DNA from: Streptomyces albicerus
GTDB taxonomy: Bacteria; Actinomycetota; Actinomycetes; Streptomycetales; Streptomycetaceae
Reading direction: 5' to 3'
DNA: 64,000 nt
Assembly (NCBI RefSeq): GCF_008905045.1
Contig: NZ_VWMY01000020.1
Span: forward strand, 96,731-160,730
In this document: in pieces, positions 42,780 through 51,786 of the stretch
How positions within the stretch are numbered: position 1 is the first letter of the stretch
How the letters are laid out: each line of letters opens with the position of its first letter
The notes under the pieces: generated by a model
Databases searched by the model: none
What the model saw: only the letters and a program-made list of their open reading frames with translations
What the model was told of the DNA's origin: nothing
Made by a program: the position numbers and the translations under genes

Positions 42780-42986
42780 ATGACCGCTCGCACCCCTGAT
42801 GCCGAGCCGCTGCTGACCCCCGCTGAGGTTGCCACGATGTTCCGCGTGGACCCGAAGACGGTGACGCGGTGGGCGAAGGCCGGCAAGCTCACTTCGATCC
42901 GGACGCTCGGCGGGCATCGCCGTTACCGCGAAGCCGAAGTCCGCGCTCTGCTTGCGGGTATCCCGCAGCAGCGCAGCGAAGTCTGA
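42780..42986 (+). CDS. bldC: Developmental regulator BldC
   Basis: This 68-aa MerR-like single-domain DNA-binding protein delays the switch from vegetative growth to sporulation. LLTPAEVATMFRVDPKTVTR is the helix-turn-helix and WAKAGKLTSIRTLGGHRRYR the wing; length and sequence match the highly conserved streptomycete BldC. GAGGAGG ribosome site is 6 bases from the ATG. A strong rho-independent terminator follows at 43124. Confidence 0.98.
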   Translation: MTARTPDAEPLLTPAEVATMFRVDPKTVTRWAKAGKLTSIRTLGGHRRYREAEVRALLAGIPQQRSEV

Positions 42987-43123
42987 ACAACAACTCCATA
43001 GCAGGGCATTTCGGCAGGTCCCCCATTTGTCGGTACGCCCGAACCCAAGCTCCAAGCGACGCGGATCCTGCCCCAACGGGGTCCACGCCCGAGCAAGAAC
43101 CTCAAGCAACAAGGGTGCGTCGT

Positions 43124-43163
43124 AGATCGCGCTGGACTCCGCCGGGTCCAGCGCGATCTTTTT
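43124..43163 (+). terminator. bldC rho-independent terminator
   Basis: AGATCGCGCTGGAC and its complement form a perfect 14-bp stem around 8 nt followed by TTTTT, unusually canonical for this genome. It lies 138 bp after the bldC stop; the gap holds no gene. Confidence 0.9.
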
Positions 43164-43458
43164 GTGCCCTGCTGATGCCCTGGTCGCGGAGTGCCGGGCC
43201 GGACTGTGAGCGGCCTTGTCGCAGTCTGGGGAGGGCTGTCGGATCAGCTGTGCGAGGCCTCTGAGCTGGGTGCAATTGCACATATTAAATTGACCAGTTG
43301 TATGTGGGGGGTAAGTTCCGCAGGTTTGAAAACTTATGCGGTGACACCCATCACATGTCGGGGTCCTTGTTGCGTGTGGTGCTCCTGCGCTAAAGGGGAT
43401 TGTGCGCATCTGGCGCCGCCCGGGCGACAGTTGACGCGCGGAGCACTGGCCGCCTTGC
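43164..43458. other. Intergenic region with palindrome and orphan promoter-like sequence
   Basis: GTGCAATTGCAC (43270-43281) is a perfect 12-bp palindrome. TTGACC (43290) and TAAGTT (43312) are spaced 16 bp and point rightward, where no conserved gene begins; the region is AT-richer than its surroundings. Confidence 0.45.
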
Positions 43459-43653
43459 CTACGCCGGGGACGGGCTCTCGTCCTCTTGGGGGCTCTCGTC
43501 GGGGCTCTCCGTGCCGCTTGGAGCGGTCTCCGTGGCCAGCCGCAGGAGCCGATGACAGATCGGGCAGTGCCGCGTCAGATGGCGGTACCCGGAGGCCGCC
43601 GACAGATGGGCGCGGAGCAGAGCTCGTGTCTCGTGCCTCGCGGACACGGCCAT
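43459..43653 (-). CDS. DUF6274-like small zinc-finger-type protein
   Basis: From ATG 43653 (GGAGG five bases upstream) this is 64 aa. AVSARHETRALLRAHLSAAS and GYRHLTRHCPICHRLLRLA, with CPICH as a likely half zinc site, match a short Streptomyces family I recall as DUF6274. The C-terminus is acidic and disordered (SPDESPQEDESPSPA). The function is unknown. A start at GTG 43659 is possible but its ribosome site spacing is worse. Confidence 0.7.
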   Translation of the reverse strand: MAVSARHETRALLRAHLSAASGYRHLTRHCPICHRLLRLATETAPSGTESPDESPQEDESPSPA

Positions 43654-43787
43654 GGCCACCTCCGGTGGGGTCTTGGGCCCTGGTTTCTAGGTACTGGGGG
43701 AATGTGACGGCGTCAAGCCCAGGTGGCGCTCCGCGGGGCGAGCGAGGCTTGTGAGGCCGGTGTTGGTCGGATGCCGGCGTCAGGGGC

Positions 43788-43862
43788 CTTGCGGTGCGGT
43801 GTGCGGCTGCGGCGCCGTGGGGGCTGGTCGCGCAGTTCCCCGCGCCCCTGAGGGGGCGCCCA
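43788..43862. repeat. Dispersed intergenic repeat (inverted orientation)
   Basis: GGCTGGTCGCGCAGTTCCCC and GCGCCCCTGAGGGGGCGCC are the reverse complement of the family seen at 29010. Confidence 0.75.
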
Positions 43863-43873
43863 GGGCGCATGAA

Positions 43874-43910
43874 GAAGGGCCCAGCATCCTTGTCGGATGC
43901 TGGGCCCTTC
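43874..43910 (-). terminator. tRNA-Asp terminator
   Basis: GAAGGGCCCAGCATCC and its complement, a perfect 16-bp stem with a 5-nt loop. Confidence 0.85.
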
Positions 43911-43918
43911 ATCTACTG

Positions 43919-43993
43919 CGGTCCTGACGGGATTTGAACCCGCGGCCTCCACCTTGACAGGGTGGCGAGCACTCCAAGCTGCTCCACAGGACC
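43919..43993 (-). tRNA. tRNA-Asp (GTC), copy 1
   Basis: The minus strand begins GGTCCTGTGGAGCAG; anticodon loop in CCTGTCAAGG gives GTC; T arm CGGGTTCAAATCCCG. No complete CCA. 75 nt. Confidence 0.95.
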
Positions 43994-44087
43994 AGGTTTC
44001 GCAGGGCCAATCGTGCGTTGCGCTGCGAGAAGAGACTGTACAGGAGGGTGAGCCCCCAGGGCGAACTCACCCTGCGTACGGGAGCCG

Positions 44088-47000
44088 TTACGGGACAGCC
44101 GCGTCGATGGCCTTCACGATGCGCTTGTCGGAGACGGGGTACGCCGTGCCCAGCGCGTGCGCGAAATAGCTGACGCGGAGCTCCTCGATCATCCAGCGGA
44201 TGTCCAGGACCGAGGAGGGGACGGGACGGCCCTGCGGCATCTGCTCGAGCAGCCACGCGTACTCGTCCTGCATCTCGTGGACCTTCTCCATACGGCTCGT
44301 GTCCCGCTGGACGTTCGTCGGCATCTGCTGGAGCCGGCGGTCCGCCGCGACCAGGTAGCGCATCAGGTCCGGCAGACGACGCAGACCCGTCTCCGTGACG
44401 AAGCCCGGCTTCACGAGGGCGTCCAGCTGTGTGCGTACGTCCGTGAGGTTCGCGAGCAGCACAGCGCTCCGTACACCCTTCAGACGGCGCTCACAGGCCT
44501 GCCAGGCGGCGAGGACCTGCTGCACCTGGCCGACCGTGCGGACCGTCGTGTCGACGATCTCCGCGCGCACCTTCTCGTACAGCTTCCGGTACGACTCCTC
44601 GTCCCAGGCGGGCCCGCCGAAGTCCCCGATCAGTCTGTCCGCCGCAGCCATCGCGCAGTCGTCGAAGAGGGCCTGGATGGAGCCGTGCGGGTTCGCGGAC
44701 AGGGCCAGCTTCTGCGGGTTCGTGAGCTTGTCCGACGCGAACTTCGCCGGGTTCACCGGGATGTTGCGCAGGATGAGCCGCCGCGTGCCCTTCCACATGG
44801 CCTGCTGCTGCTCGGCCTCGGTGTCGAAGAGGCGTACGGAGACCGTGTCGCCGTCGTCGACCAGGGCGGGGTACGCCTTCACCGGCTGGCCGGCCCGGCG
44901 CGTCTCGAAGACACGGGTGAGGGAGCCGATCGTCCAGTCCGTGAGGCCCTTGCGTTCCAGGGACTCGCCGCCCGTGCGCTCGGCCGTCGCCGCCGCGGCC
45001 TGCGAGATCGCCTGCCGTGCCTTCGGCTTCAGGCGCAGCTGCAGCGCCTCCAGGTCCTTGTCCTCGGCCAGATTGCGCCGCCGCTCGTCGACGATCCGGA
45101 AGGTGATCTTCAGATGGTCGGGAACCCGGGACCAGTCGAAGTCGTCGGCCGTCAGCGGCACCCCGACCATGCGCTTGAGCTCGCGCGCCATCGTCGTCGT
45201 CAGCGGCTCCTGGAGGGGCACCGCCCGCTCCAGGAACTTCTGCGCGAAGTCGGGGGCAGGGACGTAGTTCCGCCGGATCGGCTTCGGGAGGGACCGGATC
45301 AGCTCCGTGACGACCTCCTCGCGCAGGCCCGGGATCTGCCAGTCGAAGCCCTCGTCCGTGACCTGGTTGAGGACCTGGAGCGGGATGTGGACGGTCACGC
45401 CGTCCGCGTCCGCGCCCGGCTCGAACTGGTACGTCACACGGAACTTCAGCCGGCCCTGACGCCAGGAGTCCGGATAGTCGTCCTTGCTGACATCCCCCGC
45501 ACGCTCGTTGATGAGCATCGACCGCTCGAAGTCGAGCAGTTCGGGCTCGTCGTGCCGCTTGTGCTTCCACCAGGAGTCGAAGTGCGCGCCCGACACGACG
45601 TGTTCGGGCACCCGCTGGTCGTAGAAGTCGAACAGCGTCTCGTCGTCCACCAGGATGTCGCGACGCCGCGCGCGGTGCTCCAACTCCTCGACCTCGGTGA
45701 GGAGTCTGCGGTTGTCCGCGAAGAACTTGTGGTGCGTACGCCAGTCGCCCTCGACGAGCGCGTTGCGAATGAACAGCTCGCGGGAGACCTCCGGGTCGAT
45801 CCGCCCGTAATTGACCTTCCGCTGGGCGATGATCGGCACGCCGTACAGCGTGACCTTCTCGTACGCCATCACCGCGGCCTGGTCCTTCTCCCAGTGCGGC
45901 TCGCTGTACGTGCGCTTCAGCAGGTGCTCCGCGAGCGGTTCGACCCACTCCGGCTCGATCTTCGCGTTGACCCGGGCCCAGAGACGGGAGGTCTCGACGA
46001 GCTCGGCGGACATGACGAAGCGCGGTGGCTTCTTGAAGAGTGCCGAGCCCGGGAAGATCGCGAACTTGGCGCTCCGGGCGCCGAGGTACTCGTTCTTCCC
46101 TGTGTTTCTCCCGCCCTCTCCCCCGGCCTCCTTCACGTCCTTCATGCCGATGTGGGAGAGCAGCCCGGCGAGAAGCGAGAGATGGATCTGCTGATCGGGG
46201 GCATCGTCCTCGTTCAGATGGATGCCCATCTGCTTGGCGACCGTCCGCAGCTGCGAATAGATGTCCTGCCACTCGCGGATCCGCAGGAAGTTCAGATACT
46301 CCTGCTTGCACATGCGGCGGAAGGACGACGAGCCGCGCTCCTTCTGCTGCTCACGCAGGTACCGCCAGAGATTGAGGTACGCCAGGAAGTCGGACGTCTC
46401 GTCCTTGAAGCGGGCGTGCTGCTGGTCGGCCTGCGTCTGCTTGTCGGCCGGCCGCTCGCGCGGGTCCTGGATGGAGAGCGCGGCGGCGATCACCATGACC
46501 TCGCGCACACAGCCGTTCTTGTCGGCCTCCAGGACCATGCGGGCGAGCCGCGGGTCGACGGGCAGCTGGGCGAGCTTCCGCCCGGTCTCCGTGAGCCGCT
46601 TGCGTACGTCCTTCTGGGTCGGATCCAACGCGCCGAGTTCCTGGAGCAGTTGGACGCCGTCGCGGATGTTGCGGTGGTCCGGCGGGTCGATGAACGGGAA
46701 CTTCTCGATGTCCCCGAGCCCGGCCGCGGTCATCTGGAGAATGACGGACGCCAGGTTCGTACGGAGGATCTCGGCGTCCGTGAACTCCGGCCGGGCGAGG
46801 AAGTCGTCCTCGGTGTACAGCCGGATACAGATTCCGTCGCTGGTCCGTCCGCAGCGGCCCTTGCGCTGGTTGGCGCTGGCCTGCGAGACCGGCTCGATGG
46901 GCAGCCGCTGCACCTTCGTACGGTGGCTGTATCTGGAGATGCGGGCGGTGCCCGGGTCGATCACGTACTTGATGCCCGGGACGGTCAGCGACGTCTCGGC

Positions 47001-48056
47001 GACGTTGGTCGCCAGAACGATCCTGCGCCCGGTGTGCGGCTGGAAGACGCGGTGCTGCTCGGCGTGCGAGAGACGGGCGTACAGGGGCAGCACTTCGGTG
47101 AACCGGTAGTTCTTCTTGGTCAGCGCATCCGCGGTGTCACGAATCTCCCGCTCTCCCGAGAGGAAGACGAGGATGTCGCCCTTGCCTTCCCCCTGGAGCT
47201 CCTCGACCGCGTCGCAGATCGCGGTGATCTGGTCGCGGTCGGCATCGTCGCCGTCCTCTTCGAGGAGGGGCCGGTAGCGCACCTCGACGGGATACGTCCG
47301 CCCGCTGACCTCAACGATCGGCGCATCCCCGAAATGCCGGGAGAACCGCTCGGGATCGATGGTCGCGGAGGTGATGACGACCTTCAGGTCCGGCCGCTTG
47401 GGCAGCAGCTGAGCTAGATACCCGAGCAGGAAGTCGATGTTCAGCGACCGCTCGTGCGCCTCGTCGATGATGATCGTGTCGTACGCGCGCAGCTCGCGGT
47501 CCGTCTGGATCTCGGCCAGCAGGATGCCGTCCGTCATCAGCTTCACGAAGGTGCCGTCCGGGTTCACCTGGTCGGTGAAGCGGACCTTCCAGCCGACGGC
47601 CTCGCCGAGAGGCGTGTCCAGCTCCTCCGCGACCCGCTCGGCGACGGTACGGGCGGCGATACGACGCGGCTGTGTGTGCCCGATCATCCCCCTGACCCCG
47701 CGCCCGAGCTCCAGACAGATCTTCGGGATCTGCGTCGTCTTGCCGGACCCGGTCTCACCGGCGACGATGACGACCTGATGATCACGGATGGCGTCCGCGA
47801 TGTCGTCCTTCTTCTGGCTGACGGGCAGCTGCTCGGGGTACGTGACGGCGGGCACGCGCGTGCGCCGCTCGGCCATGCGGACCTCGGCCCTGGCGACCTC
47901 CGTCTCGATCTCGGCGGCGACAGCGGCCCGGGCCTCGGGCTTGCGAATCCGGCGCGCACCCTCGAGCCTGCGCCCGAGCCGGTGCGCGTCGCGCAGGGAC
48001 AGCTCGGCCAGACGAGGGGCGATATCGCCGAGGGCGGGGGCAGGATGCGTAGACAT
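44088..48056 (-). CDS. hrpA: ATP-dependent RNA helicase HrpA
   Basis: This 1322-aa DEAH-box helicase is close to the E. coli HrpA length (1300). Walker A VIVAGETGSGKTTQIPKICL, DEAH in TIIIDEAHERSLNIDFLLGY, SAT in VITSATIDPERFSRHFGD and motif VI QRKGRCGRTSDGICIRLY are all present, followed by HA2/OB regions and the long C-terminal DUF3418 part typical of HrpA. In other bacteria HrpA unwinds RNA and rescues stalled ribosomes. It is an isolated transcription unit ending 94 bp from tRNA-Asp. Confidence 0.95.
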   Translation of the reverse strand: MSTHPAPALGDIAPRLAELSLRDAHRLGRRLEGARRIRKPEARAAVAAEIETEVARAEVRMAERRTRVPAVTYPEQLPVSQKKDDIADAIRDHQVVIVAGETGSGKTTQIPKICLELGRGVRGMIGHTQPRRIAARTVAERVAEELDTPLGEAVGWKVRFTDQVNPDGTFVKLMTDGILLAEIQTDRELRAYDTIIIDEAHERSLNIDFLLGYLAQLLPKRPDLKVVITSATIDPERFSRHFGDAPIVEVSGRTYPVEVRYRPLLEEDGDDADRDQITAICDAVEELQGEGKGDILVFLSGEREIRDTADALTKKNYRFTEVLPLYARLSHAEQHRVFQPHTGRRIVLATNVAETSLTVPGIKYVIDPGTARISRYSHRTKVQRLPIEPVSQASANQRKGRCGRTSDGICIRLYTEDDFLARPEFTDAEILRTNLASVILQMTAAGLGDIEKFPFIDPPDHRNIRDGVQLLQELGALDPTQKDVRKRLTETGRKLAQLPVDPRLARMVLEADKNGCVREVMVIAAALSIQDPRERPADKQTQADQQHARFKDETSDFLAYLNLWRYLREQQKERGSSSFRRMCKQEYLNFLRIREWQDIYSQLRTVAKQMGIHLNEDDAPDQQIHLSLLAGLLSHIGMKDVKEAGGEGGRNTGKNEYLGARSAKFAIFPGSALFKKPPRFVMSAELVETSRLWARVNAKIEPEWVEPLAEHLLKRTYSEPHWEKDQAAVMAYEKVTLYGVPIIAQRKVNYGRIDPEVSRELFIRNALVEGDWRTHHKFFADNRRLLTEVEELEHRARRRDILVDDETLFDFYDQRVPEHVVSGAHFDSWWKHKRHDEPELLDFERSMLINERAGDVSKDDYPDSWRQGRLKFRVTYQFEPGADADGVTVHIPLQVLNQVTDEGFDWQIPGLREEVVTELIRSLPKPIRRNYVPAPDFAQKFLERAVPLQEPLTTTMARELKRMVGVPLTADDFDWSRVPDHLKITFRIVDERRRNLAEDKDLEALQLRLKPKARQAISQAAAATAERTGGESLERKGLTDWTIGSLTRVFETRRAGQPVKAYPALVDDGDTVSVRLFDTEAEQQQAMWKGTRRLILRNIPVNPAKFASDKLTNPQKLALSANPHGSIQALFDDCAMAAADRLIGDFGGPAWDEESYRKLYEKVRAEIVDTTVRTVGQVQQVLAAWQACERRLKGVRSAVLLANLTDVRTQLDALVKPGFVTETGLRRLPDLMRYLVAADRRLQQMPTNVQRDTSRMEKVHEMQDEYAWLLEQMPQGRPVPSSVLDIRWMIEELRVSYFAHALGTAYPVSDKRIVKAIDAAVP

Positions 48057-48197
48057 ACGCGGTCCAGGATCTCACCTCGGGGAAACGAGGAGCGAACGCT
48101 TTTGCACGGGGCCGCTCACGCGGAGCGGGCGGGGAGCGGGCGGCCCGGTCTCCTCTGCCTTGCCGGCCTCTCCTGTGCCCTCGCCGGCGCACGCGCA

Positions 48198-48229
48198 CGA
48201 CGAAGGCCCCGTCCGTCTGGACGGGGCCT
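48198..48229 (-). terminator. Terminator of the tRNA-Phe-like copy
   Basis: GAAGGCCCCGTCC/GGACGGGGCCTTC around GTCT; the same hairpin is repeated at 48459-48488. Confidence 0.8.
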
Positions 48230-48231
48230 TC

Positions 48232-48332
48232 GGGTGGTGGCTGGGGCCGGGGTCGAACCGGCGACCTATCGCCCGCGGCGCAGCCGCAATCGGATGCAGC
48301 CAGGCGATCGCTCGTACCGGCTGAGCTACCCG
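48232..48332 (-). pseudogene. tRNA-Phe copy with 24-nt insertion in the anticodon loop
   Basis: It matches the intact tRNA-Phe at 48492-48568 in acceptor, D, T arms and CCA, but the 7-nt anticodon loop is replaced by 31 nt between the ATCGC/GCGAT stem. The insert contains its own GCGGC-TGC-GCCGC hairpin. One acceptor pair is lost (GGCCGGG against CCCAGCC) and the D loop differs at two bases. No anticodon can be assigned, so it is called a pseudogene. Confidence 0.8.
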
Positions 48333-48458
48333 GCCACGCGACTCGCGGGCGAGTCGCAGCGGGTGGGAAGTCGGCTGTCGTGGCTCTGGCGCGGCGGCGG
48401 TGTCGTTGCGCCGCTGCGGCACGATCGTGGACTTGCTGGTGCCATGTCGGGGTACGCG

Positions 48459-48488
48459 GAAGGCCCCGTCCGTCTGGACGGGGCCTTC
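48459..48488 (-). terminator. tRNA-Phe terminator
   Basis: GGAAGGCCCCGTCC-type stem identical to 48198-48229 apart from the outermost bases. Confidence 0.8.
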
Positions 48489-48491
48489 GGG

Positions 48492-48568
48492 TGGTGGCTG
48501 GGGCCGGGGTCGAACCGGCGACCTATCGCTTTTCAGGCGATCGCTCGTACCAACTGAGCTACCCAGCC
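48492..48568 (-). tRNA. tRNA-Phe (GAA)
   Basis: The minus strand begins GGCTGGGTAGCTCAG, anticodon loop CTGAAAA gives GAA, T arm CCGGTTCGACCCCGG, encoded CCA. 77 nt. Confidence 0.95.
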
Positions 48569-48592
48569 ACGCGACTCGCGGGCGAGTCGCAG

Positions 48593-48667
48593 CGGTCCTG
48601 ACGGGATTTGAACCCGCGGCCTCCACCTTGACAGGGTGGCGAGCACTCCAAACTGCTCCACAGGACC
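48593..48667 (-). tRNA. tRNA-Asp (GTC), copy 2
   Basis: Differs from the copy at 43919 by one base in the D loop (AAACTG for AAGCTG on the plus strand). Anticodon GTC, 75 nt. Confidence 0.95.
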
Positions 48668-48706
48668 AAGCTGTTGTGTGCGAACAGTCTCGCACACGGG
48701 ATTGCG

Positions 48707-48779
48707 TGCCCCCAACGGGATTCGAACCCGTGCTACCGCCTTGAAAGGGCGGCGTCCTAGGCCGCTAGACGATGAGGGC
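48707..48779 (-). tRNA. tRNA-Glu (TTC)
   Basis: The minus strand begins GCCCTCATCGTCTAG; anticodon TTC in CCCTTTCAAGG; T arm CGGGTTCGAATCCCG; no CCA encoded. 73 nt. Confidence 0.95.
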
Positions 48780-48859
48780 TATCGGCCCGCCTGGGCGCCT
48801 CGCAGCGCGTCGGGGACGTGAGCAGCATATGGGATGTCGGGAGGGATCGCCAAAACGGT

Positions 48860-50419
48860 TTACGGGGTGGGCGAGGGGGTGGCGGGCGGAGTGGACGGTG
48901 CGCCTGGTTGGTTTTCCTCCGGGAGATGGCGGCTGACCTCGGCCGTCGTCAGGCCCAGGCCGCCCAGTTTGATCTCGTCCCAGGCCTGGAGGCGGCGGGT
49001 GTCGCGGTCGAGGTAGAGGATCGACGTCTCGATGGGGTCGGGGTACTGCTGCTCCAGCGCCCGCAGCCCGCTGCCGCCGGTCGAGCCCTCGATGCGCAGG
49101 CGCGTGCCGTATTTCATGACCTCCATCTCCGGGTGGTGGAGGTGCCCGGCCAGCACCAGCGGTACATCGCCGTCCGTCTGCCGGGCGGCGTCCGGGTTGT
49201 GGGCGATGGCCACGTCCACCGGTGTGCCTGCCGCTTCCTGGTCGCGGAGCGCGGACGCCAGACGCGCACCCGCCAGTTCCTCCGACGGGGCTTCCCCGTC
49301 CCGCTCCGAGCGGTCGGGGGTGAACTGCGGATCGCCGATGCCCGCGAAGCGCAGGCCGGCCACCGAGACGGCCCGTCCGTCGTCCAGGACGTGCACGTTC
49401 TTCATCCGCTCCAGGTAGCTCTGGGTGATCCGGGAGTCGTGGTTGCCTCGCACCCAGACGTAGGGGGCGCCGAGGTCGGCGGCCGGGTCCAGGAAGCCGT
49501 TCTCCGCCGCCGTTCCGTGGTCCATGGTGTCGCCGGAGTCGACGATGACGTCGATCTCGTACTGCTTCACCAGTGAGGCGATGATCTTCCAGCTGGCGGG
49601 GTTGAGGTGGATGTCGGAGACGTGCAGGACGCGGATGGTGGAGGGGTCCGGTTCGTACGCGGGGAGCGTGGACGTGGCGTCGTACAGCTTCGTCACGTTC
49701 GTCACCAGGCGCGCCAACTCCTTCTGGTAGACGTCGAATTCGCTGACGATGCTGCGGGCGTTGCCGACGACCGAGGGGGCGCTGCTCAGGAGACCCGAGA
49801 ATTTCGGTTCCAGGACCGATTTCGGGTTCCACGTCGCGAAGGCTGTCGCTGCGGAGGCGGCCAGCAGTGCCAGTGCCAGGCCGCCGGCCGCGAGGGCTCG
49901 GCGTGGGCGGCGGTAGACCGCGAGGCCGAGGGCCGTCGCGCCCGAGACCACGGCGACGCAGGAGCGTACGGCGAGGTCGAGGGTGCCGTGGCCGACGTCT
50001 CGGGCGACCTCGTCCTGGAGGCCGGAGAGCCGTTCGGGGTGGTCGACGAGGGCCTGGGAGCGGACGGGGTCGAGCTGGTCGACGTCCACGTCGAGGCGGA
50101 GGGGGGCAATGTGGCTGCGCAGTTCGAGGGCGCCGAGCGGGGACACGTTGATCTTCGTGCCGCCCGTGACGGAGGGGCGCAGGGTCATGGTGGTGTCCAT
50201 CGGACCGACCGGCGCACGGACGTTTCCGACGATCAGCAGGCCGAGCCACGCGCCGAACAGGACGACGGCGATGAGGCCGAGGGCGCGGGTGTACGGATGC
50301 GGTTGGTGGACGAGTTCGATGACCGGGTGCGTACGGCGTGAGCGGTAGTGGCGTACGAAGGCACGTGGAGCCTTTCCTACGCGGTGCAGAGCGGTGGCGG
50401 CAGCGGGGACGCGGGCCAT
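48860..50419 (-). CDS. Membrane metallophosphoesterase
   Basis: The 519-aa reading has two membrane helices (about 45-65 and 175-215) and a C-terminal calcineurin-like phosphoesterase domain facing out. The metal ligands appear in order: VLHVSDIHLN, VIVDSGDTMDHG, VWVRGNHDS, and VLAGHLHHPE. A disordered Pro/Thr tail ends the chain. Substrate unknown. The start is ATG 50419; a later start would remove only the basic head. It is divergent from the zincin-like gene. Confidence 0.87.
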   Translation of the reverse strand: MARVPAAATALHRVGKAPRAFVRHYRSRRTHPVIELVHQPHPYTRALGLIAVVLFGAWLGLLIVGNVRAPVGPMDTTMTLRPSVTGGTKINVSPLGALELRSHIAPLRLDVDVDQLDPVRSQALVDHPERLSGLQDEVARDVGHGTLDLAVRSCVAVVSGATALGLAVYRRPRRALAAGGLALALLAASAATAFATWNPKSVLEPKFSGLLSSAPSVVGNARSIVSEFDVYQKELARLVTNVTKLYDATSTLPAYEPDPSTIRVLHVSDIHLNPASWKIIASLVKQYEIDVIVDSGDTMDHGTAAENGFLDPAADLGAPYVWVRGNHDSRITQSYLERMKNVHVLDDGRAVSVAGLRFAGIGDPQFTPDRSERDGEAPSEELAGARLASALRDQEAAGTPVDVAIAHNPDAARQTDGDVPLVLAGHLHHPEMEVMKYGTRLRIEGSTGGSGLRALEQQYPDPIETSILYLDRDTRRLQAWDEIKLGGLGLTTAEVSRHLPEENQPGAPSTPPATPSPTP

Positions 50420-50554
50420 TGGTCCCGTATGCCCAAAGGGCGGGGTGGGTATGCGGCGGGGCGCGGTCTCTCACAGGGGTCGTACGGGCTCGGGGACGGG
50501 CGCTCGTACGCGGCGTCCCGCACCGCCCGGGCGTCCGTACCGGACAATGGCCCT

Positions 50555-50905
50555 GTGCTGGAGATGACGCGCGAGGAGTTCGAGGAACTGGTCGCCGAGG
50601 CGTTGGACCGGATTCCGCCGGAGCTGACACGGCTGATGGACAACGTGGCGGTGTTCGTCGAGGACGAACCGCCGAGCCACGATCCCGAGCTGCTCGGGTT
50701 GTACGAGGGGACTCCGCTGACGGATCGCGGTGAGTGGTACGCCGGGGTGCTGCCGGACCGGATCACGATCTACCGGGGGCCGACGCTGCGGATGTGCGAT
50801 ACGCGTGAGGACGTGGTGGCCGAGACCGAGGTGACCGTGGTGCATGAGATCGCTCACCACTTCGGGATCGACGACGCGCGGCTGCACGCCCTCGGATACG
50901 GCTGA
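50555..50905 (+). CDS. Zincin-like metallopeptidase family protein
   Basis: From GTG 50555 this is 116 aa. VVHEIAHHFGIDDARLHALG carries HExxHxxGxxD, the extended zinc site of the small minimal-zincin (DUF1025-type) family. The N-terminal segment MTREEFEELVAEALDRIPPE is the conserved helix. Despite the motif, proteolytic activity of the family is not well established. A GACAAT -10-like box sits seven bases before the GTG, so translation may be leaderless; the longer reading to 50348 is Gly/Ser-rich and not conserved-looking. Confidence 0.85.
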   Translation: MLEMTREEFEELVAEALDRIPPELTRLMDNVAVFVEDEPPSHDPELLGLYEGTPLTDRGEWYAGVLPDRITIYRGPTLRMCDTREDVVAETEVTVVHEIAHHFGIDDARLHALGYG

Positions 50906-51014
50906 CGTCGCTCCCGGATGTGGCTGACGTCTCTCCCGTGCGGTCGCGTGTCTTCTTGCGGGCGGCGGGAGTTGGGCAGGGGGACTCCTCATTCCGCCTC
51001 GGAGGTGGCTGCCC

Positions 51015-51542
51015 GTGCGCGCCATGTACGTACCCGTCCGTCTGGCCGCCGCGGCCCTGGCCGTTGCCGTGTCAGCAGGCTGTATGAGCGTCGGTGACGA
51101 CGAGGGAGGGCGTGCGAAGCCCTCGCACTCGGCGGGGCAGCGGGGTGGTGAGGCGCCGGACGGTGGCTCGGCGGTGAGCGGCGGGGGCTCGGGCTATCAC
51201 GGGGCGCGTGACGGAAAACACGGTGCGGCGAAGCCGAGTGAGTCGGCGTCCGGGTCGGCGTCGCCGTCGGCCGGGGAGAGCGCGTCGGCCGTTCCGTCGA
51301 AGCCCGGCAGGGACGGGGACGGCGGGAAGGGCGGGAAGAAGCCCAGGCCGGGGGCGTCCTCGCCGACGAAGGCGCAGCCCACGCCGACGCGTCCCGATCC
51401 GGAGCCGACACCCACCAAGGTGACGCCCACGCCGTCGCCGGATCCGACCACGGCCGAGCCGTCGTCCTCGGCGCATCCGGAGCCCGCGCCGCAGCTCGCC
51501 GAGCGGCGGGAGCCGGCGCCGCGGGCCGGGGCCGAGGGCTGA
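51015..51542 (+). CDS. Lipoprotein with Ser/Pro/Thr-rich disordered body
   Basis: This 175-aa protein has a short signal with lipobox AVSAGC (Cys at about 23). The remainder is low complexity: Gly/Ser, then PTPTRPDPEPTPTKVTPTPS, with no fold evident. It may be a wall-spanning anchor. No neighbour indicates function. It could also be read as an over-called GC-rich frame, but the signal peptide and GTG with a nearby GGAGGTGG support it. Confidence 0.6.
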   Translation: MRAMYVPVRLAAAALAVAVSAGCMSVGDDEGGRAKPSHSAGQRGGEAPDGGSAVSGGGSGYHGARDGKHGAAKPSESASGSASPSAGESASAVPSKPGRDGDGGKGGKKPRPGASSPTKAQPTPTRPDPEPTPTKVTPTPSPDPTTAEPSSSAHPEPAPQLAERREPAPRAGAEG

Positions 51543-51786
51543 GCGGCGGCCTGGGCGAGGGCCTGAGAGGTGGGCTGACCTGGGGCTATCGGCTCGGTTT
51601 GCCTTGAGGGGTGGAGGGTGCGTATGGTGGTAGATCGTTTGATCCCATTTGCCCGGCGCCATCACAGAGCGCGCCGCGTGGCGCGTACTCTCCCTTGCCG
51701 TGGCTGACCGCATTGAGGCGGTCGTTTGCGAAATCACGGAGTTGACGGGCGCGTGCCGACGAGACTCCGGAAGGTTTCGCATTCGC

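Noticed and set aside
44157..47417. 1086-codon open frame antisense to hrpA
   Set aside because: No domain, composition typical of third-position GC shadowing; hrpA motifs are unambiguous.
50348..50554. N-terminal extension of the zincin-like protein
   Set aside because: Gly/Ser/Arg-rich and not domain-like; GTG 50555 gives the normal family length and has a -10 box placed for a leaderless start.
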